This document shows, piece by piece, positions 18,598 to 28,601 of a stretch of 30,994 bases of DNA. The notes below the pieces were generated by a model. It was not told the DNA's origin. It saw only the letters and a program-made list of their open reading frames with translations, and did not search any database. Numbering within the stretch: position 1 is the first letter of the stretch; every line of letters starts with the position of its first letter. Made by a program: the position numbers and the translations under genes. The DNA comes from Folioceros fuciformis (taxonomy: Eukaryota; Anthocerotophyta; Anthocerotopsida; Anthocerotales), in contig JBNGIO010006268.1 in the NCBI GenBank assembly GCA_049999805.1, positions 73,942 to 104,935 on the forward strand. The letters are read 5' to 3'.

Positions 18598-21500
18598 CCC
18601 GCCAGAGGAAGGATAGCCTGATAGTCTGTAAGGCCCATCTCTGCAAGAAAAAGGCTGTGCTTGATGCGAGGCAGCGCCTTTGTGAGTAGATCAGCTAGAT
18701 TCTGATCTGTAGGGATATAAGCAATGTTGACGATCTTCCTTTCAACAGAGTGGCGCACAAAATGGTGCTGAATCTCAATATGTTTCGTACGGGCGTGAAA
18801 ACGAGGGTTCCCCACCAAGGCAATCGTCGAACGATTGTCACAGAATACAGTAGTCGGCCGAACCTGAGGGAATTTGAGGCAAGCAAGGAAACTCCGTGCC
18901 CACTCTGCCTCCTTGGTAGCATCGGTAAGTGCCTTATACTCGGCTTCGGTCGAGGAAAGGGCAACTGAAACTTGCTTTTTAGTGCTCCAATTGACAATTG
19001 CCCCAGCAAGGGAGAAACAATATGCAGATAAGCTCCGACGAGTCTCAGGGTCCGAGGCCCAATCTGCGTCGGCATAAGCTTGCAACACAAAATCTGTATC
19101 AGGTGAATCACCACGGTAACAGAGTCCATATGTTGATGTGCCCTTTAAGTATCTCAATATACGTTTGACCGCTCCCCAGTGATCCTTCCTAGGATTTTCG
19201 AGAAACTGAGAGACACAGCTCACAGCGTGCTGGATATCAAGTCGAGTCCAGCATGCTATGTAATTTAAGCAACCGACTGCATGTCGGTACGGTATATCAG
19301 CCATGTCCTGAGATTCCTCATCTGTCTTGGGAGACTGATCACAGGTAAGTCTCAAACCTACCACACCAGGTGTGCTTACAGGTTTCGCTTCGAACAAATT
19401 AAAACGTCTAAGAGTTTCATGCACATATTTGGTCTGATGCAGGATAAGGGTCTTGTGGTCACGATCCCGAAGCAGTTGAACTCCGAGAACAAAGGTAAGG
19501 ACTCCGATATCCTTCATGTCATACTGTTTATGTAGCATCTGCTTGACCCAGTCCAGAAGTTCCCGATCATCAGAGGCTAAGATGGCGTCATCCACATATA
19601 AAGCCAAAATAACCAAGTGTCCATTTTTGGAATACATGTAGACATTAGAATCAGTGGGGTTTTGAACAAAACCGATCGACTTCAGGTAAGCATCGATTGT
19701 TTTATACCATTCACGAGCACTTTGTTTTAAACCGTAAATGGTCTTCTTAAGTCTGCAGACCCAGGTTGGGTGAACAGGATCCACAAAACCTTCAGGTTGC
19801 TCCATGAAAATGTCTTCCTCTAATTCACCATAGAGGAATGCAGTGGAAACATCCATCTGCTCAAGATCCCAGTCACGAGCAGCAGCTAAGGCAAGAATCA
19901 TACGGATGGATTGTGTCTTGACTACAGGACTAAAGGTGTCGGTGTAATCCACACCAGCAACTTGTGAGAAACCACGTGCGACGAGCCTGGACTTATATCT
20001 GGCAATCTGGCCTTTGGCGTTTAATTTATGCTTAAACACCCATTTACAGCTGATAGCCTTGCGTCCAGCAGGTAAGGGGCAAAGTTCCCAAGTATCATTC
20101 TTGATGAGAGAATCATACTCGTCCTGTATAGAAGGTATCCACTTATTCTTATCTCGGCCTAATATTGCTTCTTGATAAGATCTGGGTTCTGTAGGGTGCT
20201 CCGTTGAAGAGGAGAAAACTGTAGGGAAGTGAGAAACCAACCGCGAGGATCTAGGGTTTCGAAAATCAATGGCCTCATATGGTTTTTCATGCCACTGATC
20301 CCTAGGGTTTCGAGTGCGACTAGGGTACCGTCGCTCTTCAGGAGCTGAGGGCTCATAATTTTGTACTGCAGGTTGAACAAGAGTTGGGTGTAATGCTTCA
20401 TCATCATCAGAGGAGGCATCTACATCAGAAATAACATTTTCCAAGCTATCCAGCTGATCAGCATCATGATCATGAGGTTCAGGGTGTGTTGCTTGAGGTT
20501 CTGTCTCTGCATAAGGTTCAGGCGGTTCAGGCTCAGCATCTTCTAACGGCATGTCAGAAACAGGAGACGGTGGCTGAGCAGGAACTGGTAAATCAGCCCC
20601 AGAATCAGGTGGAGTGCCACCCCCTGAACATGAACCGTTATGAGTTCCACACCCTGAACCGTGAGCAGCACCACCTGAAGCAGGGAGCATATAGAAATCT
20701 TGAGGAAATTCAGAGACAGCAGTGTCGAAGTCATCAAAAGGATGCTCAGGGGATGCGGCAGCATCAGCAGATTGGTGAGTAGCTGGATAGGTAAGCTCCT
20801 TAAAGGTAACACTGCGGGCAAACGAGCAGCTGCGAGAAGAAGGGTCATAAAGTTTGTAGGCTTTAGTTTCTTCGCCATAACCGATAAAAATAAGAGGCCG
20901 AGCACGATCCTCTAACTTTTTACGTTGCTTGGCAGGAACATAAGCATAGGCCGGGGAGCCAAAGACACGAAGATGAAGGAGGCTTGGCCGACGGTGCCAA
21001 ACTAACTCAAAAGGTGTCCTTCCCGCAACAGAACTGGTAAGCAACCGATTTAGTATGTAAGTAGCAGTGACCACGGCTTCAGCCCAGTAAGCCTTGTGAA
21101 GACCCAACCACTGTAGCATGCTGTGGGTCATGCCTAAAAGAGTCTGATTGCGTCGTTCAGATACGCCGTTTTGTTGCTGTGTATAAGGGACAGCAAGCTG
21201 GCGTAATATGCCTTGATCAGCCAAATATTGATCAAAAGCAGGGTTTACAAATTCGGATCCATTGTCGGACCGCAAGCACCGAAGTAACCGACCAGTCTGT
21301 CTTTGAACCATGGTAAGCCATTCTTGGAAAACTCCAAAGGTGTCTGATTTCCGCTTGAGAGGGTATGTCCAACTATACCTACTATAATCGTCTGTGAGAG
21401 TAAGGTAATAATTGGAACCGCCAAGAGAAGAAACATGTATCTTACCTGAAATGTCTATATGCACCAGGTCAAGAACATTAGAGGTTCTAAAAGCGACAGT

Positions 21501-21698
21501 GGTTGGAAAAGGCAGTTCCTTTTGTTTGGCAATAACACAAGAATCGCATAAGGGAAGATCCTTAAAGCACTTGGACAAAGGCTCCCAGTAACAGTCTGTA
21601 TTTGACATTATGATCAGGTTGTTTTTATTAGCATGACCTAGGCGTGCATGCCAATGTTGTGCTAAAGCTGATTGAGTTTGTGAGGCCACAAAGGTACT
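18594..21698 (-). CDS. copia B integrase, reverse transcriptase and RNase H (pol frame after the UGA)
   Basis: A frame of about 1030 codons continuing gag-pro after a single UGA (21701-21699). Counting from the GTG (Val) codon at 21689, it starts with the pre-integrase zinc-binding region (HWHARLGH, then LCDSC). The integrase core follows with D79, D142 (RSDNGSEF) and E178, a D-x62-D-x35-E triad. RT has FSPVVKTQSIR, QMDVSTAFLYGELEE and the catalytic YVDD. RNase H has YADADWASD and LSSTEAEYKAL, and the C-terminal TDQNLADLLTKALPR follows. No AUG lies near its beginning; the first is about 28 codons in, within the zinc region. Expression as written would therefore need read-through of the UGA. 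Otherwise it is a young element with a nonsense mutation. Confidence 0.95.
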   Translation of the reverse strand, partial: STFVASQTQSALAQHWHARLGHANKNNLIIMSNTDCYWEPLSKCFKDLPLCDSCVIAKQKELPFPTTVAFRTSNVLDLVHIDISGKIHVSSLGGSNYYLTLTDDYSRYSWTYPLKRKSDTFGVFQEWLTMVQRQTGRLLRCLRSDNGSEFVNPAFDQYLADQGILRQLAVPYTQQQNGVSERRNQTLLGMTHSMLQWLGLHKAYWAEAVVTATYILNRLLTSSVAGRTPFELVWHRRPSLLHLRVFGSPAYAYVPAKQRKKLEDRARPLIFIGYGEETKAYKLYDPSSRSCSFARSVTFKELTYPATHQSADAAASPEHPFDDFDTAVSEFPQDFYMLPASGGAAHGSGCGTHNGSCSGGGTPPDSGADLPVPAQPPSPVSDMPLEDAEPEPPEPYAETEPQATHPEPHDHDADQLDSLENVISDVDASSDDDEALHPTLVQPAVQNYEPSAPEERRYPSRTRNPRDQWHEKPYEAIDFRNPRSSRLVSHFPTVFSSSTEHPTEPRSYQEAILGRDKNKWIPSIQDEYDSLIKNDTWELCPLPAGRKAISCKWVFKHKLNAKGQIARYKSRLVARGFSQVAGVDYTDTFSPVVKTQSIRMILALAAARDWDLEQMDVSTAFLYGELEEDIFMEQPEGFVDPVHPTWVCRLKKTIYGLKQSAREWYKTIDAYLKSIGFVQNPTDSNVYMYSKNGHLVILALYVDDAILASDDRELLDWVKQMLHKQYDMKDIGVLTFVLGVQLLRDRDHKTLILHQTKYVHETLRRFNLFEAKPVSTPGVVGLRLTCDQSPKTDEESQDMADIPYRHAVGCLNYIACWTRLDIQHAVSCVSQFLENPRKDHWGAVKRILRYLKGTSTYGLCYRGDSPDTDFVLQAYADADWASDPETRRSLSAYCFSLAGAIVNWSTKKQVSVALSSTEAEYKALTDATKEAEWARSFLACLKFPQVRPTTVFCDNRSTIALVGNPRFHARTKHIEIQHHFVRHSVERKIVNIAYIPTDQNLADLLTKALPRIKHSLFLAEMGLTDYQAILPLAG

Positions 21699-23618
21699 TC
21701 AGGCTGGTGAGCAGCTTATATCCAGCTGATACAAGTCATCCACCAAGATACCCTTGGCGATAGGAGCAAGTTGATCTTTATATTTAAGGAGGCAGCAATC
21801 AGCTGCAAAGGTGAGATCAAACCTGCGGGATTTCATCAGCTGACTGACTGATAAAAGATGCTTTGCCATATTAGGAACATAAAGAACATGTTCCAGCTGC
21901 AAGGCAGAGCCATCCTTAAGGCGGAAAGTACATGTGCTTGAACCGAGAATCTTTAGTCCTGTACGGGTAATCTCATCACCAAGTAAAACCTTTTCTGTGG
22001 TATGGGCAGGAACATAATTGCTAAGTAATTTCCTGTTGTGGCAAATGTGCGAAGTCGCGCCAGAATCCAAATACCAGGAGTCAGGCTCACATGCAGAGAT
22101 ATGGTGACTCACTGTCATAACAACGGGCTGCTTGCCAGAAGATGATGCTTGGTGAGACCGGTCTTTGGAAACCGTATGTGCCTCAGCCACCTTATGTGAC
22201 TTCTCGGCCTTTTTCGGTTCTCCATTCTTTTTCTTCTTACATTCCCGTTCCCAGTGTCCTTGAATTCCACACCAATTACATGAACCAGCTCTCTTTCCTT
22301 GAACTGGCTTGACAACGCCACTTCCTGGAAGTGTGTTCTTTGCCTTGCCCTGAAACTTACTCTTGTTTGAGTACAGTACTTTATCAATTTTCGTCTTGCG
22401 TGTAGTAGAGTGATGAACTTTGCTTTGCTCTTCTTGGAGTAAAGCTCCAACTACATCTGTAAAGGAGATGTTGGGCGCTAAGCCTAATGCTGCTGCATGC
22501 TGAGCAGCATTTAGGATAGCACCATAACTGGAGACGAAAGTTGGATAACTTGGTGGGAGGCTGCTGAGGAGCTGTGCAACTGCGTTAACGTCATCAAGCT
22601 GTGTGCCTAGAGAGATCAGCTGTGATCTCAAGAGCCGAAACTTGGCAACGAAGGTACCAACTTTCTCACCTTCCTTCATACGTAGGGAGAATAATTCGGT
22701 ACGTACAGTGCACAGCGTGTGAATATTTCTGACATCGTAAATTTGTGCCAGTTGCTTCCAGATGTCCTCTGCCTTAAGCAGGTAGGCTACGTCTGGAACA
22801 AGAGCCTCATCTAATCCACTGATGAGTAGGGCACGCGCAACGCTGTTGGCGTTCGCCCATCTGTCCTTCTCATCCTGTGTGGCATTAGGTGGAGGTTCTG
22901 CATACTGTCCTGTAACAACCAACCAAACGTGTCTGGCTTCCAGGGCCGCGCGCATCCGGACACTCCAAACTGGGTATTTGGTGCCATTAAACCTGTCACG
23001 TTCCTTGAATTCAATAGTGTTAGTAGGCTGATAAAGATGTGGTTGTGCAGCGTGCGGACCAGGTACAGATGGGTTTGAAGGAGGAACTGGTGGCCCTGGA
23101 GGATTCGGAGGTGGTGTGGGGTTTAAAGGAGGAGGAGGTGGAATTGGTGGGGCTTGTGCGAAACCACCTAACCCACCATACCCACCATAATTCCCTCCGA
23201 AACCCGTGTACCAGTTTGGGATTCCGAGACCTCCAGGTGCGGTATAAATCCCAGCCAAAGGATTCGGGAAGAGCCCACCGCTGCCAACAGAAGGAGTCGT
23301 GAAGAATCCTGGTACTGTCATGCCGCTAGGATTGTGGGCGATTCCACCAGCCGCTGCGGAGACACCTCCCGATGCAGCAACTCTGCCAGGTAAGGCGGCT
23401 TCGCCTGAGACACCCCTCCTGGGTGTTGAGGTTCCCTGTGTCTGAGTTGCGACCCCAGCAGAATGTGCGCCGGAACCAATTGCTGGTGAATTGCTGTGAC
23501 TCGTGCTGGGTGCAGTGCTTGCATTGACACCCGTTTGGGCCGCAGAGGATGCGAAGCCATCTGCGTCGCCAGAGTCACCTTCATCACCGGAGCCGAACTG
23601 GATTCTGCCATCACTCAT
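21699..23618 (-). CDS. copia B gag-protease
   Basis: 639 codons from ATG 23618 to UGA 21701-21699. Residues 1 to about 210 form an unusual low-complexity extension rich in Gly, Ser, Ala and then Pro (for example PPIPPPPPLNPTPPPNPPGP), ahead of the normal copia gag start (KERDRFNGTKYPVWSVRM). Then come the UBN2-type gag core, the CCHC zinc knuckle CNWCGIQGHWEREC (C447, C450, H455, C460) and the retroviral-type protease WYLDSGATSHI with its catalytic Asp at 518. The frame is the same as that of the downstream pol. It makes the virus-like-particle protein and the protease that matures it. Confidence 0.95.
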   Translation of the reverse strand: MSDGRIQFGSGDEGDSGDADGFASSAAQTGVNASTAPSTSHSNSPAIGSGAHSAGVATQTQGTSTPRRGVSGEAALPGRVAASGGVSAAAGGIAHNPSGMTVPGFFTTPSVGSGGLFPNPLAGIYTAPGGLGIPNWYTGFGGNYGGYGGLGGFAQAPPIPPPPPLNPTPPPNPPGPPVPPSNPSVPGPHAAQPHLYQPTNTIEFKERDRFNGTKYPVWSVRMRAALEARHVWLVVTGQYAEPPPNATQDEKDRWANANSVARALLISGLDEALVPDVAYLLKAEDIWKQLAQIYDVRNIHTLCTVRTELFSLRMKEGEKVGTFVAKFRLLRSQLISLGTQLDDVNAVAQLLSSLPPSYPTFVSSYGAILNAAQHAAALGLAPNISFTDVVGALLQEEQSKVHHSTTRKTKIDKVLYSNKSKFQGKAKNTLPGSGVVKPVQGKRAGSCNWCGIQGHWERECKKKKNGEPKKAEKSHKVAEAHTVSKDRSHQASSSGKQPVVMTVSHHISACEPDSWYLDSGATSHICHNRKLLSNYVPAHTTEKVLLGDEITRTGLKILGSSTCTFRLKDGSALQLEHVLYVPNMAKHLLSVSQLMKSRRFDLTFAADCCLLKYKDQLAPIAKGILVDDLYQLDISCSPA

Positions 23619-24697
23619 TCTGCTGTACAGTATCGCGAACTGGAACTGTAGACCTGCAGGTGAAAATCACGCACCACGAGACCTTGCGGTTACAGGTATG
23701 AACCAGTTAGGTTCCACACCCGCGTGCCGATTGGAATTGTTGAGTGTCTTCCACGCTGTAAGTTGCAAGTCTGTCGATTTGATCGATCGCGTCGCTTCAA
23801 ATCTCACATTCCTTGTAATGGCATCTTGCGATTGATGCAGAGATGCGCGCGTGGGCAAGACGAATCAGAGAAATGCAGATCTTCTCCGACGTCTTCGAGT
23901 GGCCTTTCGATTCATCAATGTCTCGCGAAATGCTAGGCTGACGGCTTCGTCCAAATCAGTTTCTGATTGTAAAACACTTGGATCGTTTCCCACAAGAAGA
24001 TCCTCCAGCAGAGAGTAAATTCTCTCACACCTGTCAATCACATTGCGTAGTTGAATCTGTCGAGGAGGCCTCTGCGAACGAGAGCTCTCTGCCTACGAGG
24101 ATCTCCGCTGGGTAAAATCCTGATCACAATCAGACGATTGTCTGCAATTCCGAGAGTGATTTGAAGCCGTTTTCAAGCAAGGTCTGACTATCCTGAAACT
24201 GTCTGCAACTGGGCTTCGTTCCCAACACGCGTTGGTCGCAGGTCTGACATTTCTTGAAAACCGGGCGCTACTCTCAAAATCACGACAAGGCATTTTTGCC
24301 AGGATTTCTTTCTCCGCTCATTTCAGAAATTGAAGCAGATGTATTCACTTTAGACTGTATACTGCGCTATATAGGAAGGAAAAAATGCTGACACACGATC
24401 CAAAAACCATAAGACTTATGACAGATGGATCATGTAGTCCTCATTTTTTCTTCCTATCTGTATGCATTTTTGTCTATAGTAGATATGCTAATTTCAGATG
24501 ATTGCAGCGGAAAGATGTCTCTAAGCTAGACATTAAAATACATATCTGGGAGAAAAAATTGAAACCATAAAATCCATAAGCCACCAAAATTGTGATTAAT
24601 GGATATTGTGGTTCTCTTTTTTTTTTTTTTTTTTTTGACATATGTATATATATTTGTAGACTAGCATCTCTACAAATATGATCAATCTATTATCTAG
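23619..24697 (-). other. copia B 5' leader
   Basis: A roughly 1.1-kb leader between the PBS and the gag start. It contains a run of 20 T on the plus strand (24617-24636), hence a poly(A) run in the RNA. A 75-codon open stretch without a starting ATG (24092-23868, minus strand) is coding-like and ends in an Arg-rich tail and TGA. It may be an exon or an old coding remnant. Nothing else is recognised. Confidence 0.6.
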
Positions 24698-24715
24698 AAT
24701 ATGGCTCTGATACCA
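24698..24715 (-). other. copia B primer-binding site
   Basis: On the minus strand, TGGTATCAGAGCCATATT directly follows the 5' LTR end CTAACA. This is the classic plant copia PBS complementary to the 3' end of initiator tRNA-Met. Confidence 0.93.
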
Positions 24716-24913
24716 TGTTAGGATTTTGTAGAGCGGAGCTAGAGAAATCTCATAGTTGGCAAAAAGATAATTAATTACTCAGCAAAAAACTGTTTTTTAA
24801 ATACAAGTGTAAATGACTCTTCATATATTGACGCTTCAAATTAGGGTTTACTAATAAACCAAGACTTAAATCTAAGCTACGTGGTTACCTATACCAGGGA
24901 TGGTATGCTAACA
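24716..24913 (-). repeat. copia B 5' LTR
   Basis: A 198-bp partner of 17954-18151 with a single base difference. On the minus strand it drives transcription of the element. Confidence 0.97.
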
Positions 24914-24918
24914 AGGCT

Positions 24919-27836
24919 TGCGTTTGGGGGCTAAGAGAGCACTTTGTTCATCTTGGGTAAGCCATCGTCTTGCTCGTGGAGCTCTTGTCAAGACTGTGAT
25001 AGGGCGTAGAGAAAGTCAAAGGAGCTGACTTTCTCTCCATCCTTGCTTCTACAAGAGTCCCTCTACTGAAGCCACCTTAAAGGATTGTGGGCCACCGTCG
25101 CCTTCTTGCATGGAACAAGGAATGCCTGGTCGAACTCCAATGGGGCCTCATGGTCATCGATGTCTGAGACTCCCCGCCAACGATCAATGCTATAAGGCCC
25201 CCAAGCCTCCTTGGCCACCTCCAGCTTATGAAGCAAGTCCTGCTTTATCACCACATTCATCCCCTCCTGCACCCAGGCATACATTAGACGAATGTGATGT
25301 ACAAGGATACCAAAGTTCTCCCAGACCTCCTCCACCTCTCTCCAGCAGCCCTCAGCGCTGTTCCATAAGAGCCCAAGTTGATACACTCCTTGGCGACCTG
25401 CAGCCCCAAAGATTTGCAAATGAAAAACACTCGAAACGAACTCTAGTGTCCACAGCCTCCGAAAACGTTGTAGAGGGATACCTAAGACATCGTCCATGCT
25501 TGAAGGAGGGGATGGCATCATCAATGACTTCACTTCCAGGTAGCTGCTCCAAATGGATCTAAATAGTGGGGAGCACTCCATGGTGTTTAATAGTGGTTTA
25601 TCTGCCAAGATATTGTTGAATGACCTTCTTCCTTGTGGAACCGCTTGTGTGCCATTTAGGAGCTATCTAAGAAGACTTTTCCATGGGTAGCGAGTTGGGT
25701 CCCATGATTTAACCACCCACTGCGCATGTAAGGCCTTCATCTTGCTGGAGGGGTCAACTAGTCTCAGGCCCCTACCCATCAATGTTGGATTACATGAGTC
25801 CACGCCACTTTATGAGGTGACGTTACCAACTCTAGTGACCTATCCCATAAGAAGCTGCCAATCACCTGTTGCAGCTTCTTAATTTCCATCCTGTTTGGAG
25901 CGCATAAAAAAAAGGTAATACCATTGGGATGCCGACAAGATATGGTTAGTCACAACCAGCCTACCAGCTAAGTTAAGATCTAGGAGCTTTAAACTTTTGG
26001 CTTTCCGAATAAACCTGAGGCATACAAATTTGCCAATTGCTTCATTTTCCTCCAATTCCTGGAACGATAGACCCAAATACTTATGGGATGATCCAGCCTA
26101 GACTCTGCTAATATGCTTGATGCATTCAGGAACTTCCCCCTCCAAGTTAGTACACATCATTCGGGTCTTGCTCCAATTTACCTTGCATCCAAAGAGAAGC
26201 CCAAAGATCTGTACCTGATGAAGAAGAGCTTGTAGAGACGTCTCTGTAGCAGAGAATAAAAGGAGAGTATCATCCGCAAAGGCTGATATCCATAGTTTGG
26301 ACCCATATGAGAGGATCAGACCTTCAATCTCTGGATCTTGTTTAACAGCCCTTAGAAAAGAATCAATGACGATGATGAATAGGAAGCGTGCCAACGGGCA
26401 GCCTTGACGCACGAAGCGGGAAATGTCAAACCTCTCCGTGAAAGCCCCATTGACAGCTACCTTGGCTCCTGCGTCTTCGCATAAGATGCCCACCCATCGG
26501 CAAAAGTTGTTTCCAAAACCGAAGCTCCGGAGGCACCTCCACAAAAAAGGCCATTCCATAGAGTCGAGCGCCTTGTAGAAGTCCAATGAGATAAGACAGC
26601 AAGCTCACCCAAGGACATGGCCTTAGACTTGGCTTCTAGCAATAGCAGAAGATTATCAAGAATGCATCTATTCTTTATGAAGCCCCTTTGATCCTCCTAT
26701 CCATTCATCCAAGAAAGGTTTGGCCCTATTAGCAAGCACCTTTGCCATAACTTTGTAAGTTGTGGTAAGCAAAGTGATAGGCCGCCAATTGGAGATTGAA
26801 AGGCTTGCACCTTGCTTAAGTAATAGGGAGATGACTCACAAGTTGAACCACTTGCCCATAGTACCTTCCTCCCTCATTAAATGCACAACCTCCGTAAAAG
26901 TGGTTCCAAAAATTCCCAGCCCCAGAGAAGGAATTCTACCAAGATGCCATCATGTCCTGGCGACTTATTCCTTGGCAAGGAATTTAAGGCTTGATCAACC
27001 TCCTCTGCAGATATTGGTCTATCAAGCATCATGTGTTGCACCTCAGACACTTTGGCCGGGAGATGGTTGCAAGTTGAGGTCCAAATCTGCTCCCACCCTA
27101 TAGCTTTGCCAAAGTTGGAGACGATTTAGGGTTTAGGGCGACTCTTGAATCACACCATTAGCGTTCTGGAGAGTGGGAATTCTGGCCTTGTGCTTGTTAA
27201 CAGATACCTTGTCAAAAAAGAACTTAGAAGGGTAGTCACCTTCTCTTACCCACTTGACCTTGGCCCGCTTGAACTACCCGTGTGCTCTGTCTTCCTCAAT
27301 CTTGGCTAACGAGCATTGGGCATCCAGGTGAAGGCTTTCATCCCCACTGTTCAGGCCTTGTTCTTCTCCTAAGCGTTGCAGGTGACTCAACTCCTCCCTT
27401 AGAAACTCTTCCCTTTTCCTTTGCTCCTTCTCCCGCTGAGCCCTATATCTCCTTAGGAAACTCGTTGCTTGACTATTTGCTTGCATAAATTTGAGCACTG
27501 CAGGATCCTCTCCCTTCTTTGCTTCTTGCCAAAGATGCTTAATCTGGTCATCGACTCCTTCTTCTGCTAGCAAAGACGTGTTCACTCGGGACGAAGTTCA
27601 ACCTGCTTAGTTTATGTCTACCTAAGCTAAGAGCCAAGCAGAGGTGCAAGCTGATTGGGTGATGGTCCGATTGGATGGTGCCCGCCACTATGTTGTAAGC
27701 TAGCACTGATGGCAACCAACTCGTGGGAATGTAGAACGTGTCAAGCCTTCTAGCCACTGGAGCCACGACTTGCAGATTCGACCAGCTAAACAAGAGTGAG
27801 TCATTCTAGCGATGAGCTAGTAGCGCTAGCCAGGGG
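24919..27836 (-). mobile_element. LINE remnant, piece 3 (endonuclease end, RT and downstream region)
   Basis: A minus-strand L1-type plant LINE ORF2, broken by many stops and frameshifts. From its 5' side: the end of the APE-like endonuclease (27793-27548: ARRLDTFYIPTSWLP and SDHHPISLHL). Next is a charged linker (27585-27274, rich in Arg, Glu and Lys). RT follows, with RPITLLTTTYKVMAKVLANR (about 26710-26790), DFYKALDSMEWPFLWRCL, VRQGCPLARFLF and the catalytic FADDTLLLF (about 26270). The region between RT and the zinc finger includes 25608-25063. The 5' end is cut at 27836, where copia C begins. It continues in pieces 2 and 1. Confidence 0.88.
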
Positions 27837-28048
27837 TGTAAATTTACGGGCATGAACAATGCTCGTTATAGAGTGCGACAGCCAAGATGACTAGAAGCAC
27901 AAGACTCATAAGTACAAAAATGAATAAGTGAATAATTACATCTCAAATGTCTGTTTATATACTAAACCCTAAATAGTCCATGTAGATACATTTGTCCAAC
28001 CCTAACATAACTAACTTAAGCTTGTACCAGGGTTAACATAACTTTACA
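27837..28048 (-). repeat. copia C 3' LTR
   Basis: A 212-bp sequence bounded by TGTAAA and TTTACA (perfect 6-bp inverted ends of the TG...CA type), followed at once by a polypurine tract. The partner LTR is outside the window, so the boundaries rest on the termini and the PPT. Confidence 0.75.
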
Positions 28049-28060
28049 CTCCCTCTTAAG
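28049..28060 (-). other. copia C polypurine tract
   Basis: On the minus strand, CTTAAGAGGGAG abuts the LTR start TGTAAAG. Confidence 0.7.
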
Positions 28061-28151
28061 CTAGACAAGCGTAAGTAGGCACATGCCAGACTTCACGCCC
28101 ACCAAACGAACTTGATCGCACCCGGATGCAGCTGAACACTGTGAGCCAGCG

Positions 28152-28601
28152 ATGGTGATCCAACTGGACACTGCCCTGGCTTATATTTTGGCATCCCTCT
28201 TCGTAATCACACGTCTTGCAATTGCTGTTGTGATGAAGATGAGAAGCGGGCAGCTGTATGTTGGGAAGGCAGGCAGTGGCAGCAATCGACGAGCGAAGGG
28301 AAGGATAGAGCGAAGACCTGAGCCTAGCTCTCAATCCAGTGTCCATGAGCCGGAAGTTGTGATAGATGGGGACGAGCAACGCTTGTGTTGTGGCCAGTAT
28401 CTCAACATCAGAGGATATAGAGTTGAGCTGAACATCACCCTCAGCTGGAAATGGCCAACACAGAGTGTAGAAGATGAGGCAGGTGAATCGCGGCCATGGA
28501 CGGAGGAGGAAATCGAGCGAGAGATTGGCTTGCTCACACGCCTCAGGGAGGCTGTGAAACTCATGGGTCAACTCAAGCAAGATGGAGAATACGGGATGTG
28601 A
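28152..28601 (+). CDS. antisense gene of copia C, predicted single-pass membrane protein
   Basis: I do not recognise it. An uninterrupted 149-codon frame on the strand opposite pol starts 103 bp from the 3' LTR. A hydrophobic segment (about residues 8-28, ALAYILASLFVITRLAIAVV) precedes basic residues (KMRS, then SNRRAKGRIERR). After that come a Pro/Ser-rich linker and a C-terminal part with two Trp, an acidic stretch and a likely helix (EEEIEREIGLLTRLREAVKL). It stays open although pol of the same element has stops and has lost its RNase H end. Placement and N-terminal topology match the antisense frames of copia A and B. It could be an accessory protein of the element or a captured host gene. 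Confidence 0.5.
   Translation: MVIQLDTALAYILASLFVITRLAIAVVMKMRSGQLYVGKAGSGSNRRAKGRIERRPEPSSQSSVHEPEVVIDGDEQRLCCGQYLNIRGYRVELNITLSWKWPTQSVEDEAGESRPWTEEEIEREIGLLTRLREAVKLMGQLKQDGEYGM

Larger units (their letters stand above)
17949..24918 (-). mobile_element. copia element B, young and nearly intact, with its AGGCT target-site duplications
   Basis: A Ty1/copia element on the minus strand, 17954-24913 (6960 bp). Its perfect 5-bp target duplications AGGCT lie at 17949-17953 and 24914-24918. The 198-bp LTRs have TGTTAG...CTAACA ends and differ at one base. PBS, PPT, gag, protease, integrase, RT and RNase H are all present. The only obvious lesion is one in-frame UGA. The near-identity of the LTRs indicates very recent insertion. 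It is inserted in the LINE. Confidence 0.97.

Noticed and set aside
22811-23302. Plus-strand frames antisense to copia B gag
   Set aside because: They overlap the coding gag frame and reflect its biased Gly/Pro composition, unlike the antisense genes near the 3' LTR, which overlap nothing.
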